Below, piece by piece: positions 51,069 to 59,829 of a DNA stretch of 64,000 nucleotides. Within the stretch, counting starts at the first letter, position 1, and each line of letters starts with the position of its first letter. A model generated the notes under the pieces. It was not told the origin of the DNA. It made no database searches and saw only the letters and a list, made by a program, of their open reading frames with translations. The stretch spans positions 65,339 through 129,338 of the forward strand of contig NZ_LWLS01000013.1 of the NCBI RefSeq assembly GCF_001905095.1, in the 5' to 3' direction. This DNA is from Micromonospora sp. CB01531 (GTDB lineage: Bacteria > Actinomycetota > Actinomycetes > Mycobacteriales > Micromonosporaceae). The translations under genes and the position numbers were made by a program.

Positions 51069-51722
51069 ATGCCAGATGATCGGAAGGTGGCGCGGGTGCT
51101 GCTGGACCGGCAGGCCCGCACGTACGCGGAGGAGGCGGGGATCGCACTCGCCGACCGGCCCACGCCGCTCTACCAGCTGCTGGTACTCACCACGTTGCTG
51201 AGCACCCGCATCCGGGCCTGCGTGGCGATTGCTGCGGCCCGCGAACTCTTCGCCGCGGGTTACCGCACGCCGCAGGTGATGGAGGCGGCGAGCTGGCAGG
51301 ACCGGGTGGACGCGCTCGGCCGGGGGCACTACCGCCGCTACGACGAGCGCACCGCCACCATGCTCGGCCGGGCCGCCCGGCTGTGCCTGGACCGGTGGCA
51401 CGGGGACCTGCGCCGCATGCACCGGGAAGCTGACGGCGACCGCGACGCGCTGCGGCGGCTGCTGACCGAGTTCCCCGGCATCGGGCCGACCGGGGCGGAC
51501 ATCTTCCTGCGCGAGGCGCAGACGGTGTGGCCGGACCTGCGCCCGTACGCGGACCGGCGGACCCTCGCCGGCGCGAAGCGGCTCGGCCTGCCGGCGAACC
51601 CGGGCCGACTGGCCGGGCTGGTCGGCGACGCCGACTTCGGGCGGCTCGCGTCGGCCCTGGTCCGGGTGGCGCTCGGCCAGGAGTCGGCCGGCGAGGTCAG
51701 CCGCACGGCCGCCGGTCGCTGA
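51069..51722 (+). CDS. HhH-GPD DNA glycosylase-like protein
   Basis: 217 residues of the endonuclease III fold. LVLTTLLSTRIRACVAIAAA matches the N-terminal helical part, and FPGIGPTGADIFLREAQ is the helix-hairpin-helix; the catalytic aspartate is likely in RPYADRRTL. The C-terminal four-cysteine iron-sulfur loop of endonuclease III is absent, and no lysine typical of bifunctional lyases stands at the usual place in the hairpin. Target base unknown. ATG at 51069. Confidence 0.75.
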   Translation: MPDDRKVARVLLDRQARTYAEEAGIALADRPTPLYQLLVLTTLLSTRIRACVAIAAARELFAAGYRTPQVMEAASWQDRVDALGRGHYRRYDERTATMLGRAARLCLDRWHGDLRRMHREADGDRDALRRLLTEFPGIGPTGADIFLREAQTVWPDLRPYADRRTLAGAKRLGLPANPGRLAGLVGDADFGRLASALVRVALGQESAGEVSRTAAGR

Positions 51723-51725
51723 GCG

Positions 51726-51917
51726 TCACTTGGCCGGGCCCGGCTTCGTGAGGTACCAGACCAGCAGCGACGCGGCCACGGCGAGCAGGACCAGACCGCC
51801 GGAGATGCCGCCCTCGCCGCCGCCGCTGCGGTGGCCGCTGACCCCGAAGTAGATCACCGCCACCCCGGCGAGCACCGCGAGGAAGGTGCGCAGGTTTCGG
51901 TCCCTCACGCTCCGCAC
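51726..51917 (-). CDS. Small membrane protein (63 aa)
   Basis: Two hydrophobic helices (FLAVLAGVAVIYFGV and GLVLLAVAASLLVWYL) joined by a glycine-rich loop (HRSGGGEGGISGG). Start GTG at 51917 or 51908. No family recognised. It ends 4 bases beyond the glycosylase stop, on the other strand. Confidence 0.6.
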   Translation of the reverse strand: MRSVRDRNLRTFLAVLAGVAVIYFGVSGHRSGGGEGGISGGLVLLAVAASLLVWYLTKPGPAK

Positions 51918-51977
51918 GGTACAGGCGCGTTGGCCCCGTTTTGTCCGTTTCGTCGAAGGTCCCCCGTCCGGGTCAGG

Positions 51978-53258
51978 TCAGTCGGGCCGGGAGCCGGTGG
52001 CCGGGCCCCGCAGCCGTACCCGGCGCACCGCCCGGTCGGCCACCTCGACCACCTCCACGGTCAGCCCGGGCAGCCGCACCGTCTCGCCTGGGCCGGTCGG
52101 CACCCGGCCCAGGCCGGCCAGCACCAGCCCGGCGACCGTGGTGTACTCGTGGGTCAGCGGGAAAGTGAGCCGCACCCCCACGTCGGGCAGGTCGTGCAGG
52201 GGAAAGTCACCCGGGATCACCAGTCCGCCGTCGGGCTCGCGGAGCACGCCACGCACGTCCAGGTCGGTCTCGTCGTACAGCTCGCCGACCACCTCCTCGA
52301 GCAGGTCCTCCATGGTGACCAGGCCATCGATGCCGCCGTACTCGTCGACGACCAGGGCGAGCTGCTCGTGGCGCTGGCGCAGCTGGCGGATCGCGTCGGC
52401 CACCGGCAGCGTGCCCGGCAGCAGCACCGGCGGGCGGGCCCGGGCGCCGACGGTAGCGCCGTCGCCGTCGACCAGGTCGCGGATGTGCACCACGCCGCAC
52501 ACGTCGTCCAGGCCGCCCGGCCCGACAACCGGGGCGCGGGAGCGGCCGGTCGCGGCGAGCCGCCGCATCCCCTCGGCCGTCGTCATCGCGGCCGGCAGGG
52601 AGGTCACGTCGCGTCGGGTCACCAGGATCTCCCGCAGCCGCCGACCGGCAATGTCGAACGCCCCGGCGAGGATCTCCCGCTGCTGGGCGGACAGGCCGCG
52701 CTGGCTGACCAGCATCTCCCGCAGCTCCTCCTCGGTCACCTCGGTGCGACGCGCCCGGGGGTCGCCGCCGGCGAGCCGGACCAGCAGGTCCGTGGAGCGG
52801 CTGAGCAGCCACACCGCCGGGCGGGACACCCGGCTCAGCAGGTCCAGCGGTCGCGCGCTGAGCAGTGCCCACCGTTCCGTCCACTGCATGGCCAGCCGCT
52901 TCGGGGCGAGTTCACCGACCACCAGGGTGATAAAGGCCAGTACGAGGGTCACCAGCAGCACGGCCACCGGATGGGCCGCCCGGCCGAGGAAGCTCAACGG
53001 CCGTACCAGGGGCTGGGTCAACGACACCGCGGCGGCCGCCGAGGCCAGGAAGCCGGCCAGGGTGATGCCGAGCTGGACGGTGGCCAGGTAACGGTTCGGC
53101 TCGCGGGCCAGACGGACCAGCCGGGCCCCGCTCTGCCCCGCCCGAGCCAACCGCCGCAGCTGCGCCTCCCGGAGCGTGACCAGTGCCATCTCGCTACCGG
53201 ACAGGGCCGCGTTGATCAGCACCAGGACCACGATCAGGACGAGTTGTCCGGCCATCAC
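51978..53258 (-). CDS. CNNM/CorC-type membrane protein
   Basis: 426 residues. An N-terminal CNNM transmembrane domain (four helices to about 150; GSEMALVTLREAQLRRLA, LVVGELAPKRLAMQ), a CBS pair at about 200-330 (EGMRRLAATGRSRAPVV, LALVVDEYGGIDGLVTMEDL) and the C-terminal CorC/HlyC domain (FPLTHEYTTVAGLVL). Relatives export magnesium or sodium. A GTG-ATG pair at 53258-53253 offers two starts; GGGAGGGGG precedes both. Confidence 0.87.
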   Translation of the reverse strand: MMAGQLVLIVVLVLINAALSGSEMALVTLREAQLRRLARAGQSGARLVRLAREPNRYLATVQLGITLAGFLASAAAAVSLTQPLVRPLSFLGRAAHPVAVLLVTLVLAFITLVVGELAPKRLAMQWTERWALLSARPLDLLSRVSRPAVWLLSRSTDLLVRLAGGDPRARRTEVTEEELREMLVSQRGLSAQQREILAGAFDIAGRRLREILVTRRDVTSLPAAMTTAEGMRRLAATGRSRAPVVGPGGLDDVCGVVHIRDLVDGDGATVGARARPPVLLPGTLPVADAIRQLRQRHEQLALVVDEYGGIDGLVTMEDLLEEVVGELYDETDLDVRGVLREPDGGLVIPGDFPLHDLPDVGVRLTFPLTHEYTTVAGLVLAGLGRVPTGPGETVRLPGLTVEVVEVADRAVRRVRLRGPATGSRPD

Positions 53259-53294
53259 GCCCCCTCCCGCCGCCCGGTGTGCCGCGCCGGCCGG

Positions 53295-53492
53295 TCAGTC
53301 CTTCTCCAGGTCGTCCAGCGAGATCTTGTGCGTCATCAGCCAGCGGGCCAGCGCGTTCATCCCGAACAGCCACAGCGGCGCCGACTCGGTGGTGCCGTTC
53401 GTGGCGAAGATGGCGAACCGCAGATCCGGTGCCCGGTAGGCCTCGATCCGCCACCGGTGCTGCTTGTCCCGCCAGATCGCCGCAGGATCCAT
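53295..53492 (-). CDS. Hypothetical protein (65 aa)
   Basis: ATG at 53492, MDPAAIWRDKQHRWRIEAYR, ends ISLDDLEKD. Mixed hydrophobic and basic residues with several tryptophans; probably a small folded protein. No family recognised. It precedes the CNNM gene by 36 bases on the same strand. Confidence 0.6.
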   Translation of the reverse strand: MDPAAIWRDKQHRWRIEAYRAPDLRFAIFATNGTTESAPLWLFGMNALARWLMTHKISLDDLEKD

Positions 53493-53538
53493 GGCGTCAC
53501 CGTAGGCGACCTGCGGCGCCCGGCGGAGCGGCTTGGGA

Positions 53539-54264
53539 TCACCCGCCAGGTATGACAATCCCACCGAACAGGGCGCGCAGTCCCAGTACCGCCAGCGACA
53601 GCACCAATCCCCCGAGCAGCGCCCAGCCGAACCCGGCCCATCCGGACTGCCGGTCCCGGCCCGCCGGCACCTCGGCGTGCCACTGCTCGCGAAGCAGCCA
53701 GCCGAGTAGTCCTGCACCGAACGGCAGCAGCCCGATCCAGAACCAGAAGCAGCGGCTGCCGGCCCGCGGTGCCGGGCCGGCGATGAGCATCCCGAGCCAC
53801 GTCACCGCCAGCGCCCCGGACAGCAGCGCCGCCGCGTCGGCGAGCCGGTCGGCGGGCGCTCCGTCGGTGCGCCAACTGGAGGCGACCTGGGCAAGGCGCG
53901 CGTCCTCGTGGTCGGCCGACCGCTCCTCATCGATCGACAGGACACCGACGTCGGCGTAGCGAACCCGGCCGTCGGGCAGGCTCCAGATCATCATCCAGCC
54001 CTCGCTGTCGTACTGCGGTTCGGGCCGTCGCCCCCAGAAGCCGCCCTCCTCGTCCCAGCCGTCGGCACGGACGAAGGTGACGATCCTGCCAGCCGCGAGG
54101 TCCCGGTCCAGCTGCTCGAGACCGACCTGCCGAGGCGCCGTCCACCAGGCGAGGGCGGCCCAGGCCACCCAGCACAGCGCCATCACCACTACCAAGGCAC
54201 GCCGGAGCAGTCGACGGCGGCTGCGGGAATCGGCGAAGCCCGCACCGAGCCACGGAATGATCAT
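53539..54264 (-). CDS. Hypothetical membrane protein (241 aa)
   Basis: One N-terminal helix after a basic segment (SRSRRRLLRRALVVVMALCW), an outside domain of about 100 residues with many acidic and tryptophan residues (RADGWDEEGGFWGRRPEPQY), then three C-terminal helices. ATG at 54264; an in-frame GTG two codons upstream is also possible. Function unknown. It lies 28 bases downstream of selB but has no known link to selenium. Confidence 0.6.
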   Translation of the reverse strand: MIIPWLGAGFADSRSRRRLLRRALVVVMALCWVAWAALAWWTAPRQVGLEQLDRDLAAGRIVTFVRADGWDEEGGFWGRRPEPQYDSEGWMMIWSLPDGRVRYADVGVLSIDEERSADHEDARLAQVASSWRTDGAPADRLADAAALLSGALAVTWLGMLIAGPAPRAGSRCFWFWIGLLPFGAGLLGWLLREQWHAEVPAGRDRQSGWAGFGWALLGGLVLSLAVLGLRALFGGIVIPGG

Positions 54265-54292
54265 GGCCACACGCTCGCACACGGGGCAACGG

Positions 54293-56056
54293 TCAGCCAG
54301 GCGGTGCCACCACCTCGCGGCCGTCGTCGGGCAGCCGGCGGGTGGCACCGCGCCGGTCCAGCAGCTCCAACAGCGGCACCGCCACCCGGCGGGTGGTGTC
54401 GAGGGCCTGCCGCGCCGCGCTGAGCGTGAACGGCTGCGGCAGCCGCGCCAGGATTCGGACCGCGTCGTCGAGCGCGCCCGGCAGCAGCACCACGTTGTCG
54501 GCCAGCCGCAGCAGCGCTCCCGCCCGGACCGCCGCGCCGATCTCCCGCGGGCCGAGGCCGAGGTCGGCCAGGCGGTGCGCCTCGGGGGCCTGGAACGGGC
54601 GGTCGCCGCACTCGACGCGGACCCGGTCGACGGCGCGCGCGACCGGATCGGGCAGCGTGTCGGCCGCCGCGGCCGTCACCCGGCCGGACCGCAGCCGCAG
54701 CGGCGGCCGCAGCAGCGCCGCGACCAGCGCCCGGTCGGGCAGGTCGAGGCGCTGGCGCAGCACCTCGACCGGCACGCCGGGCTCCAGGGGATGCGCCACG
54801 CCGTACCGGGTGACCTCCTCGGCGAGGCGGACGCCCAGGGCCCGCCAGTGCTCGGGGTCGGCCAGCCAGTCCCCGGCCACCGGCGCGGCGGTGACCGCCA
54901 CCCCCATCCGGGTCAGCTCGCCGGCCCGGCTCAGCCGCCGGCGGCGCATCTCCCCAGCCAGGTCGGGCCGGCCGTCCAGCCCGGCCAGCACCGCCGCCCG
55001 GGCCGTGGCGGCGCCCCGCCGGCGCAGCGGCGGCGGCGCCACGTCCAGCACCGTCACCCCGCCGGCGACGTGGTGCCGGCCGGGGTCGCGCAGCAGCGCC
55101 CGGTCCCCGATCAGCAGCGGCAGCGGCCGGGCCAGCCGCAGCCGCACGGTGTCCGGGCCGAGCGGGCGTACCCGGGCCGGCACGGCGGCGGAACCGACGT
55201 GCAGGGTGAGGGCGGCCGGCAGGTCGGCGGCCGGATCGCCGGCGAGCCGGACGTCCAGCAGGTCGGTGCGGTGGAACCGGCCGGGGCTGAGCAGCGCGTC
55301 GCCGCGGGCGATCCGCTCCCGGGGCACGCCGCGCAGGTTCACCGCCACCCGGGCGACCGCGTCGATCCGGTCCCGCGCGACGCCGAGGGAGTGCAGGCCG
55401 CGGACCCGCACCGGCTCGCCGGTGGCGGCGAGTTCGAGCTGGTCGCCGACGTGCAGCCGGCCGCCGCCGAGGGTGCCGGTGACCACGGTGCCGCTGCCCC
55501 GAATGGTGAAGCAGCGGTCCACCCAGAGCCGCACCGGGGCGTCCAGCTCCGGGGCGGGCAGCCGGGTGGCGAGCCGGTCGAGGGCGGCCCGCAGCTCGGG
55601 CAGGCCCGCGCCGGTGGTGCCGCTGACCGCCACCGCCTCCACCTCGCCGAGGGAGGTGGAGGCGATCTCCGCCCGGGCGCGGGCCAGCGCCGGGCCCGGG
55701 TCGGCCAGGTCCGCGCGGGTCACCGCCAGCAGCCCGTACGACACCCCGAGCGCGTGCAGTGCGGCCAGGTGCTCAGCCGACTGTGGCATCCAGCCCTCGT
55801 CCGCGCCGACAACGATCAGCGCGGCCGGGACCGGGCCGACGCCGGCCAGCATGTTCGGCACGAACCGCTCGTGCCCGGGCACGTCGACGAAGGCGACGGT
55901 CCCGCCGGAGGGCAGGGCGGCCCAGGCGAAGCCGAGGTCGATGGTCATGCCCCGGCGGCGTTCCTCCGCCCACCGGTCGGGTTCCATCCCGGTCAGTGCC
56001 CGGACCAGGGTGGACTTGCCGTGGTCGACGTGCCCGGCGGTGGCGACGACCCACAT
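54293..56056 (-). CDS. selB: Selenocysteine-specific elongation factor
   Basis: 587-residue GTPase that brings selenocysteinyl-tRNA to UGA codons with a SECIS hairpin. G motifs at the N-terminus are GHVDHGKST, DVPGHE and TRAD (Arg in the usual lysine place of the NKxD-type motif); two EF-Tu-like barrels follow (FTIRGSGTVVTGTLGGG), then C-terminal winged helices (HPLEPGVPVEVLRQRLDLPD and PFTLSAARQALDTTRRVAV) for RNA binding. Starts one base after the selA stop, so co-translated. Confidence 0.96.
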   Translation of the reverse strand: MWVVATAGHVDHGKSTLVRALTGMEPDRWAEERRRGMTIDLGFAWAALPSGGTVAFVDVPGHERFVPNMLAGVGPVPAALIVVGADEGWMPQSAEHLAALHALGVSYGLLAVTRADLADPGPALARARAEIASTSLGEVEAVAVSGTTGAGLPELRAALDRLATRLPAPELDAPVRLWVDRCFTIRGSGTVVTGTLGGGRLHVGDQLELAATGEPVRVRGLHSLGVARDRIDAVARVAVNLRGVPRERIARGDALLSPGRFHRTDLLDVRLAGDPAADLPAALTLHVGSAAVPARVRPLGPDTVRLRLARPLPLLIGDRALLRDPGRHHVAGGVTVLDVAPPPLRRRGAATARAAVLAGLDGRPDLAGEMRRRRLSRAGELTRMGVAVTAAPVAGDWLADPEHWRALGVRLAEEVTRYGVAHPLEPGVPVEVLRQRLDLPDRALVAALLRPPLRLRSGRVTAAAADTLPDPVARAVDRVRVECGDRPFQAPEAHRLADLGLGPREIGAAVRAGALLRLADNVVLLPGALDDAVRILARLPQPFTLSAARQALDTTRRVAVPLLELLDRRGATRRLPDDGREVVAPPG

Positions 56057-56057
56057 G

Positions 56058-57350
56058 TCAGCCGCCCACCCGCAGGATCGCCGCCCGGACGGCCTGGTCG
56101 GCGTCGGCCGGTACGCACCGCAGGTCGAGCAGGAGCCGCCCGTGCAGGACCCGGCCGAGGACCGGCGGCTCGCCGGTGCGCAGCGGCTCGGCGTACCGCT
56201 CGGGCAGGCTCAACGCCCACGAGTCGAGCTCCACGCCGGGCGCGCCCCCGCCGCCGACCACCGCGATGCTGGGCACCACCTCGGCCTTGCACCCGTCCTC
56301 ACCGAGCCGGTCGCGCAGCCGTTCCACCCGCTGCCGAAGCGCGGCCGGGTCGGCGTGCAGCGCTGCCCGGGTCGGGGTGGTCGGGGCGTGCAGGGTGGCG
56401 GCGAGCGCGGCCAGGGTGAGCTTGTCCACCCGCAGCGCCCGAGCGAGCGGGTGCCGGCGCAGCCGGTCGACCAGGTCGGCGGCACCGAGCAGCAGACCCG
56501 CCTGCGGGCCGCCGAGCAGCTTGTCGCCGCTGGCGGTGACCAGGTGAGCGCCGGCGCGCAGGGTGGTGGCGGCGTCGGGCTCGTCGGGCAGCAACGGGTC
56601 CGGGGCGAGCAGCCCGGAGCCGATGTCGGCGACCACGGGCACACCCAGGGTGGCCAGGTCCCGCACCGGCACCGTCGAGGTGAAGCCGCGGACCACGAAG
56701 TTCGACGGGTGCACCTTCAGCACAAACCCGGTATCCGGGCCGAGCGCGGCGGCGTAGTCGGCGAGGGTGGTGCGGTTGGTGGTGCCCACCTCGCGCAGCC
56801 GGGCGCCGGTGCTCTCCAGCAGGTCCGGCAGGCGGAAGCCGTCGCCGATCTCAACCAGTTCGCCCCGGCTGACCACGATCTCCGCGCCGGCGGCGAGGGC
56901 GGTCGCGGCAAGGACCAGCGCGGCGGCACCGTTGTTGACCACGTGCACGGCGGACGCGTCGGGCACGGCGGCGGCGAGCGCGTCGAGGGCGTCCCGGCCG
57001 CGCCGGGCCCGCCGCCCCGTACGCAGGTCCAGTTCCACGTCGGTGTGCCCGGCAGCGGCGACGAGGGCCGCCACGGCAGGGCCGGAGAGCGGCGCCCGGC
57101 CGAGGTTGGTGTGCAGCACAACGCCGCTGGCGTTCAGCACCGCCCGAGGGGCGGGCGCGGGCAGGTCGGCCAGCGCGGCGTCGCGTACCTCGTCGGGGGT
57201 GATCTCGCCGCGGCGGGCACGCTGCTGGGCCCGGACGATGGCGGCCTTGACCCGGTCGCGGCCGAGGGTGTCGACGGCGGCGGCCAGCCCGGGGTCGGCC
57301 AGCAACGTGTCGGTACGTGGCACCCGCCGCCGCGGGTCGGCGTCACGCAT
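56058..57350 (-). CDS. selA: L-seryl-tRNA(Sec) selenium transferase
   Basis: 430-residue PLP enzyme that converts seryl-tRNA-Sec to selenocysteinyl-tRNA-Sec with selenophosphate. The PLP lysine is in SGDKLLGGPQAG; VLNASGVVLHTNLGRAPLS, VVNNGAAALVLAATALA and VGTTNRTTLADY are typical. Slightly shorter than E. coli SelA (463). ATG at 57350 follows GAT; upstream only 50 bases separate it from tRNA-Sec. selD, needed for selenophosphate, is not in the window. Confidence 0.96.
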   Translation of the reverse strand: MRDADPRRRVPRTDTLLADPGLAAAVDTLGRDRVKAAIVRAQQRARRGEITPDEVRDAALADLPAPAPRAVLNASGVVLHTNLGRAPLSGPAVAALVAAAGHTDVELDLRTGRRARRGRDALDALAAAVPDASAVHVVNNGAAALVLAATALAAGAEIVVSRGELVEIGDGFRLPDLLESTGARLREVGTTNRTTLADYAAALGPDTGFVLKVHPSNFVVRGFTSTVPVRDLATLGVPVVADIGSGLLAPDPLLPDEPDAATTLRAGAHLVTASGDKLLGGPQAGLLLGAADLVDRLRRHPLARALRVDKLTLAALAATLHAPTTPTRAALHADPAALRQRVERLRDRLGEDGCKAEVVPSIAVVGGGGAPGVELDSWALSLPERYAEPLRTGEPPVLGRVLHGRLLLDLRCVPADADQAVRAAILRVGG

Positions 57351-57400
57351 CGGTCATCTCCCCCTGGCCTGCCTCGCGCCGGCGGAGCCGCACGGTTGCT

Positions 57401-57496
57401 TGGCGGAGACGGACGGGAATCGAACCCGCCTGGCCCGGGTCCCGGACCACACCGGTTTTGAAGACCGGGAGGGGCACCAGCCTCCTGAACGCCTCC
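57401..57496 (-). tRNA. selC: tRNA-Sec (anticodon UCA)
   Basis: 96 bases including an encoded CCA end. On the minus strand it runs from GGAGGCG to CCGTCTCCGCCA; the acceptor pairs GGAGGCG with CGTCTCC, allowing one G-U pair. The anticodon loop CTTCAAA is closed by CCGGT/ACCGG, and a long variable arm (TGGTCCG/CGGGCCA) precedes the T arm GCGGG-TTCGATT-CCCGT. Length, UCA anticodon and long extra arm are diagnostic of the selenocysteine tRNA that reads UGA. It lies between the dehydrogenase genes and selA on the same strand. Confidence 0.95.
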
Positions 57497-57634
57497 ACCG
57501 AGCACTTAACCACATGCGATCTCCGTCCGCCCGCGAGAGGGGCGAACCGCCGCGCGGTCAGGGTCAGGGCGTCCCGAAGCGTGGCCGGCGCCGGCCGGAG
57601 GTGGTCGGCAGGCAGGTGATCGGCGGCAGCGCAG

Positions 57635-58789
57635 CTACCCCCCGGTCGGGTCGGCGCCCGGACCGTTGACGTCTGGTGCCTGAAGTTCCCGCTGCCGGGC
57701 GCGCTCCCGCTGCGGCAGCACCGTGTACTTCGGATCCCGGGCGGAGGCGACCCCGCCGTGGAAGATGCCGAACCGGGTGCAGACCGCGGCGGCGAGCAGC
57801 GCCCCGCCGGACAGGCCGGAGAGGAGCCGGCTGCGCCGCCCCACCAGCGCGCCAGCCACCCCGGCGGCGGTCAGCGCCCGGCCGGCGCGCAGCAGCCTGC
57901 CGGGGGTGCCGGTCGCGTAGGGCTCGCTGAGCAGGCCGAGCCGGTTCTCCACCCGGTGCGAACCCCACAGCTCCAGGGCGGCGCCGGCGACCGCGAGCCG
58001 CCGCGCCGGGCCGGCCTGCGCGGTGGGCGCGGCCAGCAACCCCACGCCGGCGCCGCTGGCCAGCGCGCTGCCCGCGAAGATGATCGGGAGTTCCGGGTAC
58101 GCGTCGTGCCAGGACGGCACCGCGGTGTCGGCGAGCAGCACCCCGGTGTACGTGGCCAGCCCCGGTGCGGTGGCGGCGGCGAGCAGCCCGGCCGCGTGCC
58201 CGGCGGGAGGCAGCAGCCGCCGGCCGACGCCGAGCAGGCCTCGCTCGGGCAGCCAGGGCACCGCCTCGGCGACCGCCGCCAGCCCGGCGGCGGGGCCGAA
58301 GGTGCTCAGGATCCAGGTGCCCACCGACATCGGCGAGGTCGGCTTCGCCACCCGCAGCATGTGGTGGAACCGGCTCGGTTTGCCCAGATCGTGGATGAGG
58401 AAGTACGCGCTGGCGCTGACCGCCGCGAGGGAGGTGACCCGGCCGGCCCGGCGCAGCGCCGGCCGGCCGGTGAGCTGGCCGCCGGCGGCCAGTAGCGACG
58501 AGCCGGCAGCGAGGCCGCCGGTGAACAAGTAGGCCGCGATGTCCCACTTCCACACCGGCGGCTTGAGGATGGGCCGGCCGTAGTAGGAGGTGAACTCGGC
58601 CGGCGGCACGTTGATCTGCTCCCCGCCGCCGCCCCTGCGGCCCTTGCGTCGGGACCGCTCGATCGGGTCGACGCCGCGCGACGGCTGCGGTGCCTGCCCC
58701 GGCCCGACGAGGCGCTCCGGCCCGTCGGCGGCGAGCCGCTCGCGGAACCGGCGGAACAGGTCGCCCACCGGGGCGCGGTCCGGACTCAC
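57635..58789 (-). CDS. NrfD/PsrC-type membrane subunit of formate dehydrogenase
   Basis: 384 residues. A basic cytoplasmic N-terminus of about 75 residues (SRRKGRRGGGG) precedes about eight membrane helices (WDIAAYLFTGGLAAGSSLLA, GTWILSTFGPAAGLAAV). This is the quinone-reducing anchor of polysulfide-reductase-type enzymes, used here instead of a cytochrome b gamma subunit. GTG start overlaps the beta stop (GTGA). Its place in the operon assigns it to the formate dehydrogenase. Confidence 0.85.
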   Translation of the reverse strand: MSPDRAPVGDLFRRFRERLAADGPERLVGPGQAPQPSRGVDPIERSRRKGRRGGGGEQINVPPAEFTSYYGRPILKPPVWKWDIAAYLFTGGLAAGSSLLAAGGQLTGRPALRRAGRVTSLAAVSASAYFLIHDLGKPSRFHHMLRVAKPTSPMSVGTWILSTFGPAAGLAAVAEAVPWLPERGLLGVGRRLLPPAGHAAGLLAAATAPGLATYTGVLLADTAVPSWHDAYPELPIIFAGSALASGAGVGLLAAPTAQAGPARRLAVAGAALELWGSHRVENRLGLLSEPYATGTPGRLLRAGRALTAAGVAGALVGRRSRLLSGLSGGALLAAAVCTRFGIFHGGVASARDPKYTVLPQRERARQRELQAPDVNGPGADPTGG

Positions 58790-59829
58790 GAGGCACCTCC
58801 GACGAACGCGGCGACGGCGGCCGCCGCCATGGCCAGGGCGGCCAGCCCGGCCCGCTTCCACATCTTCGGCAGGTCCCGGGTGGTGACCACCGGGTCCGGT
58901 GGCAGGCCGTACACCTCGGGCTCGTCGAGGAGCAGGAAGAACGCGCCGTCGCCGCCGACGCCGTCGGTGGGGTCGTGGCCGTAGAGCCGCGCCTCCGGCA
59001 CCCCGCGGTCGTGCAACTGGGCAACCCGCGCGGCGGCGCGTTCCCGCAGCTCGTCCAGCGGCCCGAACTGGATCGACTCGGTCGGGCAGGCCTGCGCGCA
59101 GGCGGGGGTCATGCCGGCGCCGAGGCGGTCGTAGCAGAGCGTGCACTTCCACGCCCGGCCGTCGCCCTTGCGCTGGTCGATGACCCCGTACGGGCAGGCG
59201 GAGATGCAGTAGCCGCAGCCGTTGCAGATGTCCTCCTGCACCACGACGGTGCCGAACTCGGTGCGGAACAGTGACCCGGTCGGGCAGACGTCCAGGCAGG
59301 CGGCGTGGGTGCAGTGCTTGCAGACGTCCGACATCATCAGCCAGCGGAAGTCGGTGCGCGACTCGGCGCCGGTGGCCCGGCCGGGCGGCTCGGAGCCGGG
59401 CATGCCGAGGAACTCCGGCCCGGCGGCCATCCGGGTGGCGGCATCCGGCCGACCCGGGGGCAGGCCGGGGTTGGTGCCGGTGTCGGTGCCGGTCCCGGCG
59501 GCCGTGGCGGCGCTGGCCGGGCTGGCCGCCGGACCGGTCGGGTTCCCCTCGAACGGCGGGGTACGGTGCCCGGCCGGGCGCGGCTGCTCGATGAAGGCGA
59601 CGTGCCGCCACGAGTTGGCGGTCAGCGCGCCGGTGTTGTCGTACGACATGCCGAGCAGGTCGAAGCCCGAGTCAGGTACCCCGTTCCACTCCTTGCAGGC
59701 GACCTCGCACGCCTTGCAGCCGATGCAGACGCTGGTGTCGGTGAAGAAGCCCATCCGGGGCGGGGCGTCGGTCCACCCGGCGTCCGGCGCGGGATCGAGC
59801 GGCCCGTAGAGGCTGTTGGCCTCGATCAT
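58786..59829 (-). CDS. Formate dehydrogenase iron-sulfur (beta) subunit
   Basis: 347 residues with four ferredoxin-type cysteine motifs for [4Fe-4S] clusters: CIGCKACEVACKEW, CKHCTHAACLDVCPTG, CNGCGYCISACPYGV, CTLCYDRLGAGMTPACAQAC. A Gly/Ala/Thr-rich insert of about 60 residues lies between the first and second motifs, longer than in E. coli FdnH. The C-terminal helix (AGLAALAMAAAAVAAFVGG) is a membrane anchor. Overlaps the alpha stop (ATGA). Passes electrons from the alpha subunit to the NrfD protein. Confidence 0.92.
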   Translation of the reverse strand: MIEANSLYGPLDPAPDAGWTDAPPRMGFFTDTSVCIGCKACEVACKEWNGVPDSGFDLLGMSYDNTGALTANSWRHVAFIEQPRPAGHRTPPFEGNPTGPAASPASAATAAGTGTDTGTNPGLPPGRPDAATRMAAGPEFLGMPGSEPPGRATGAESRTDFRWLMMSDVCKHCTHAACLDVCPTGSLFRTEFGTVVVQEDICNGCGYCISACPYGVIDQRKGDGRAWKCTLCYDRLGAGMTPACAQACPTESIQFGPLDELRERAAARVAQLHDRGVPEARLYGHDPTDGVGGDGAFFLLLDEPEVYGLPPDPVVTTRDLPKMWKRAGLAALAMAAAAVAAFVGGAS

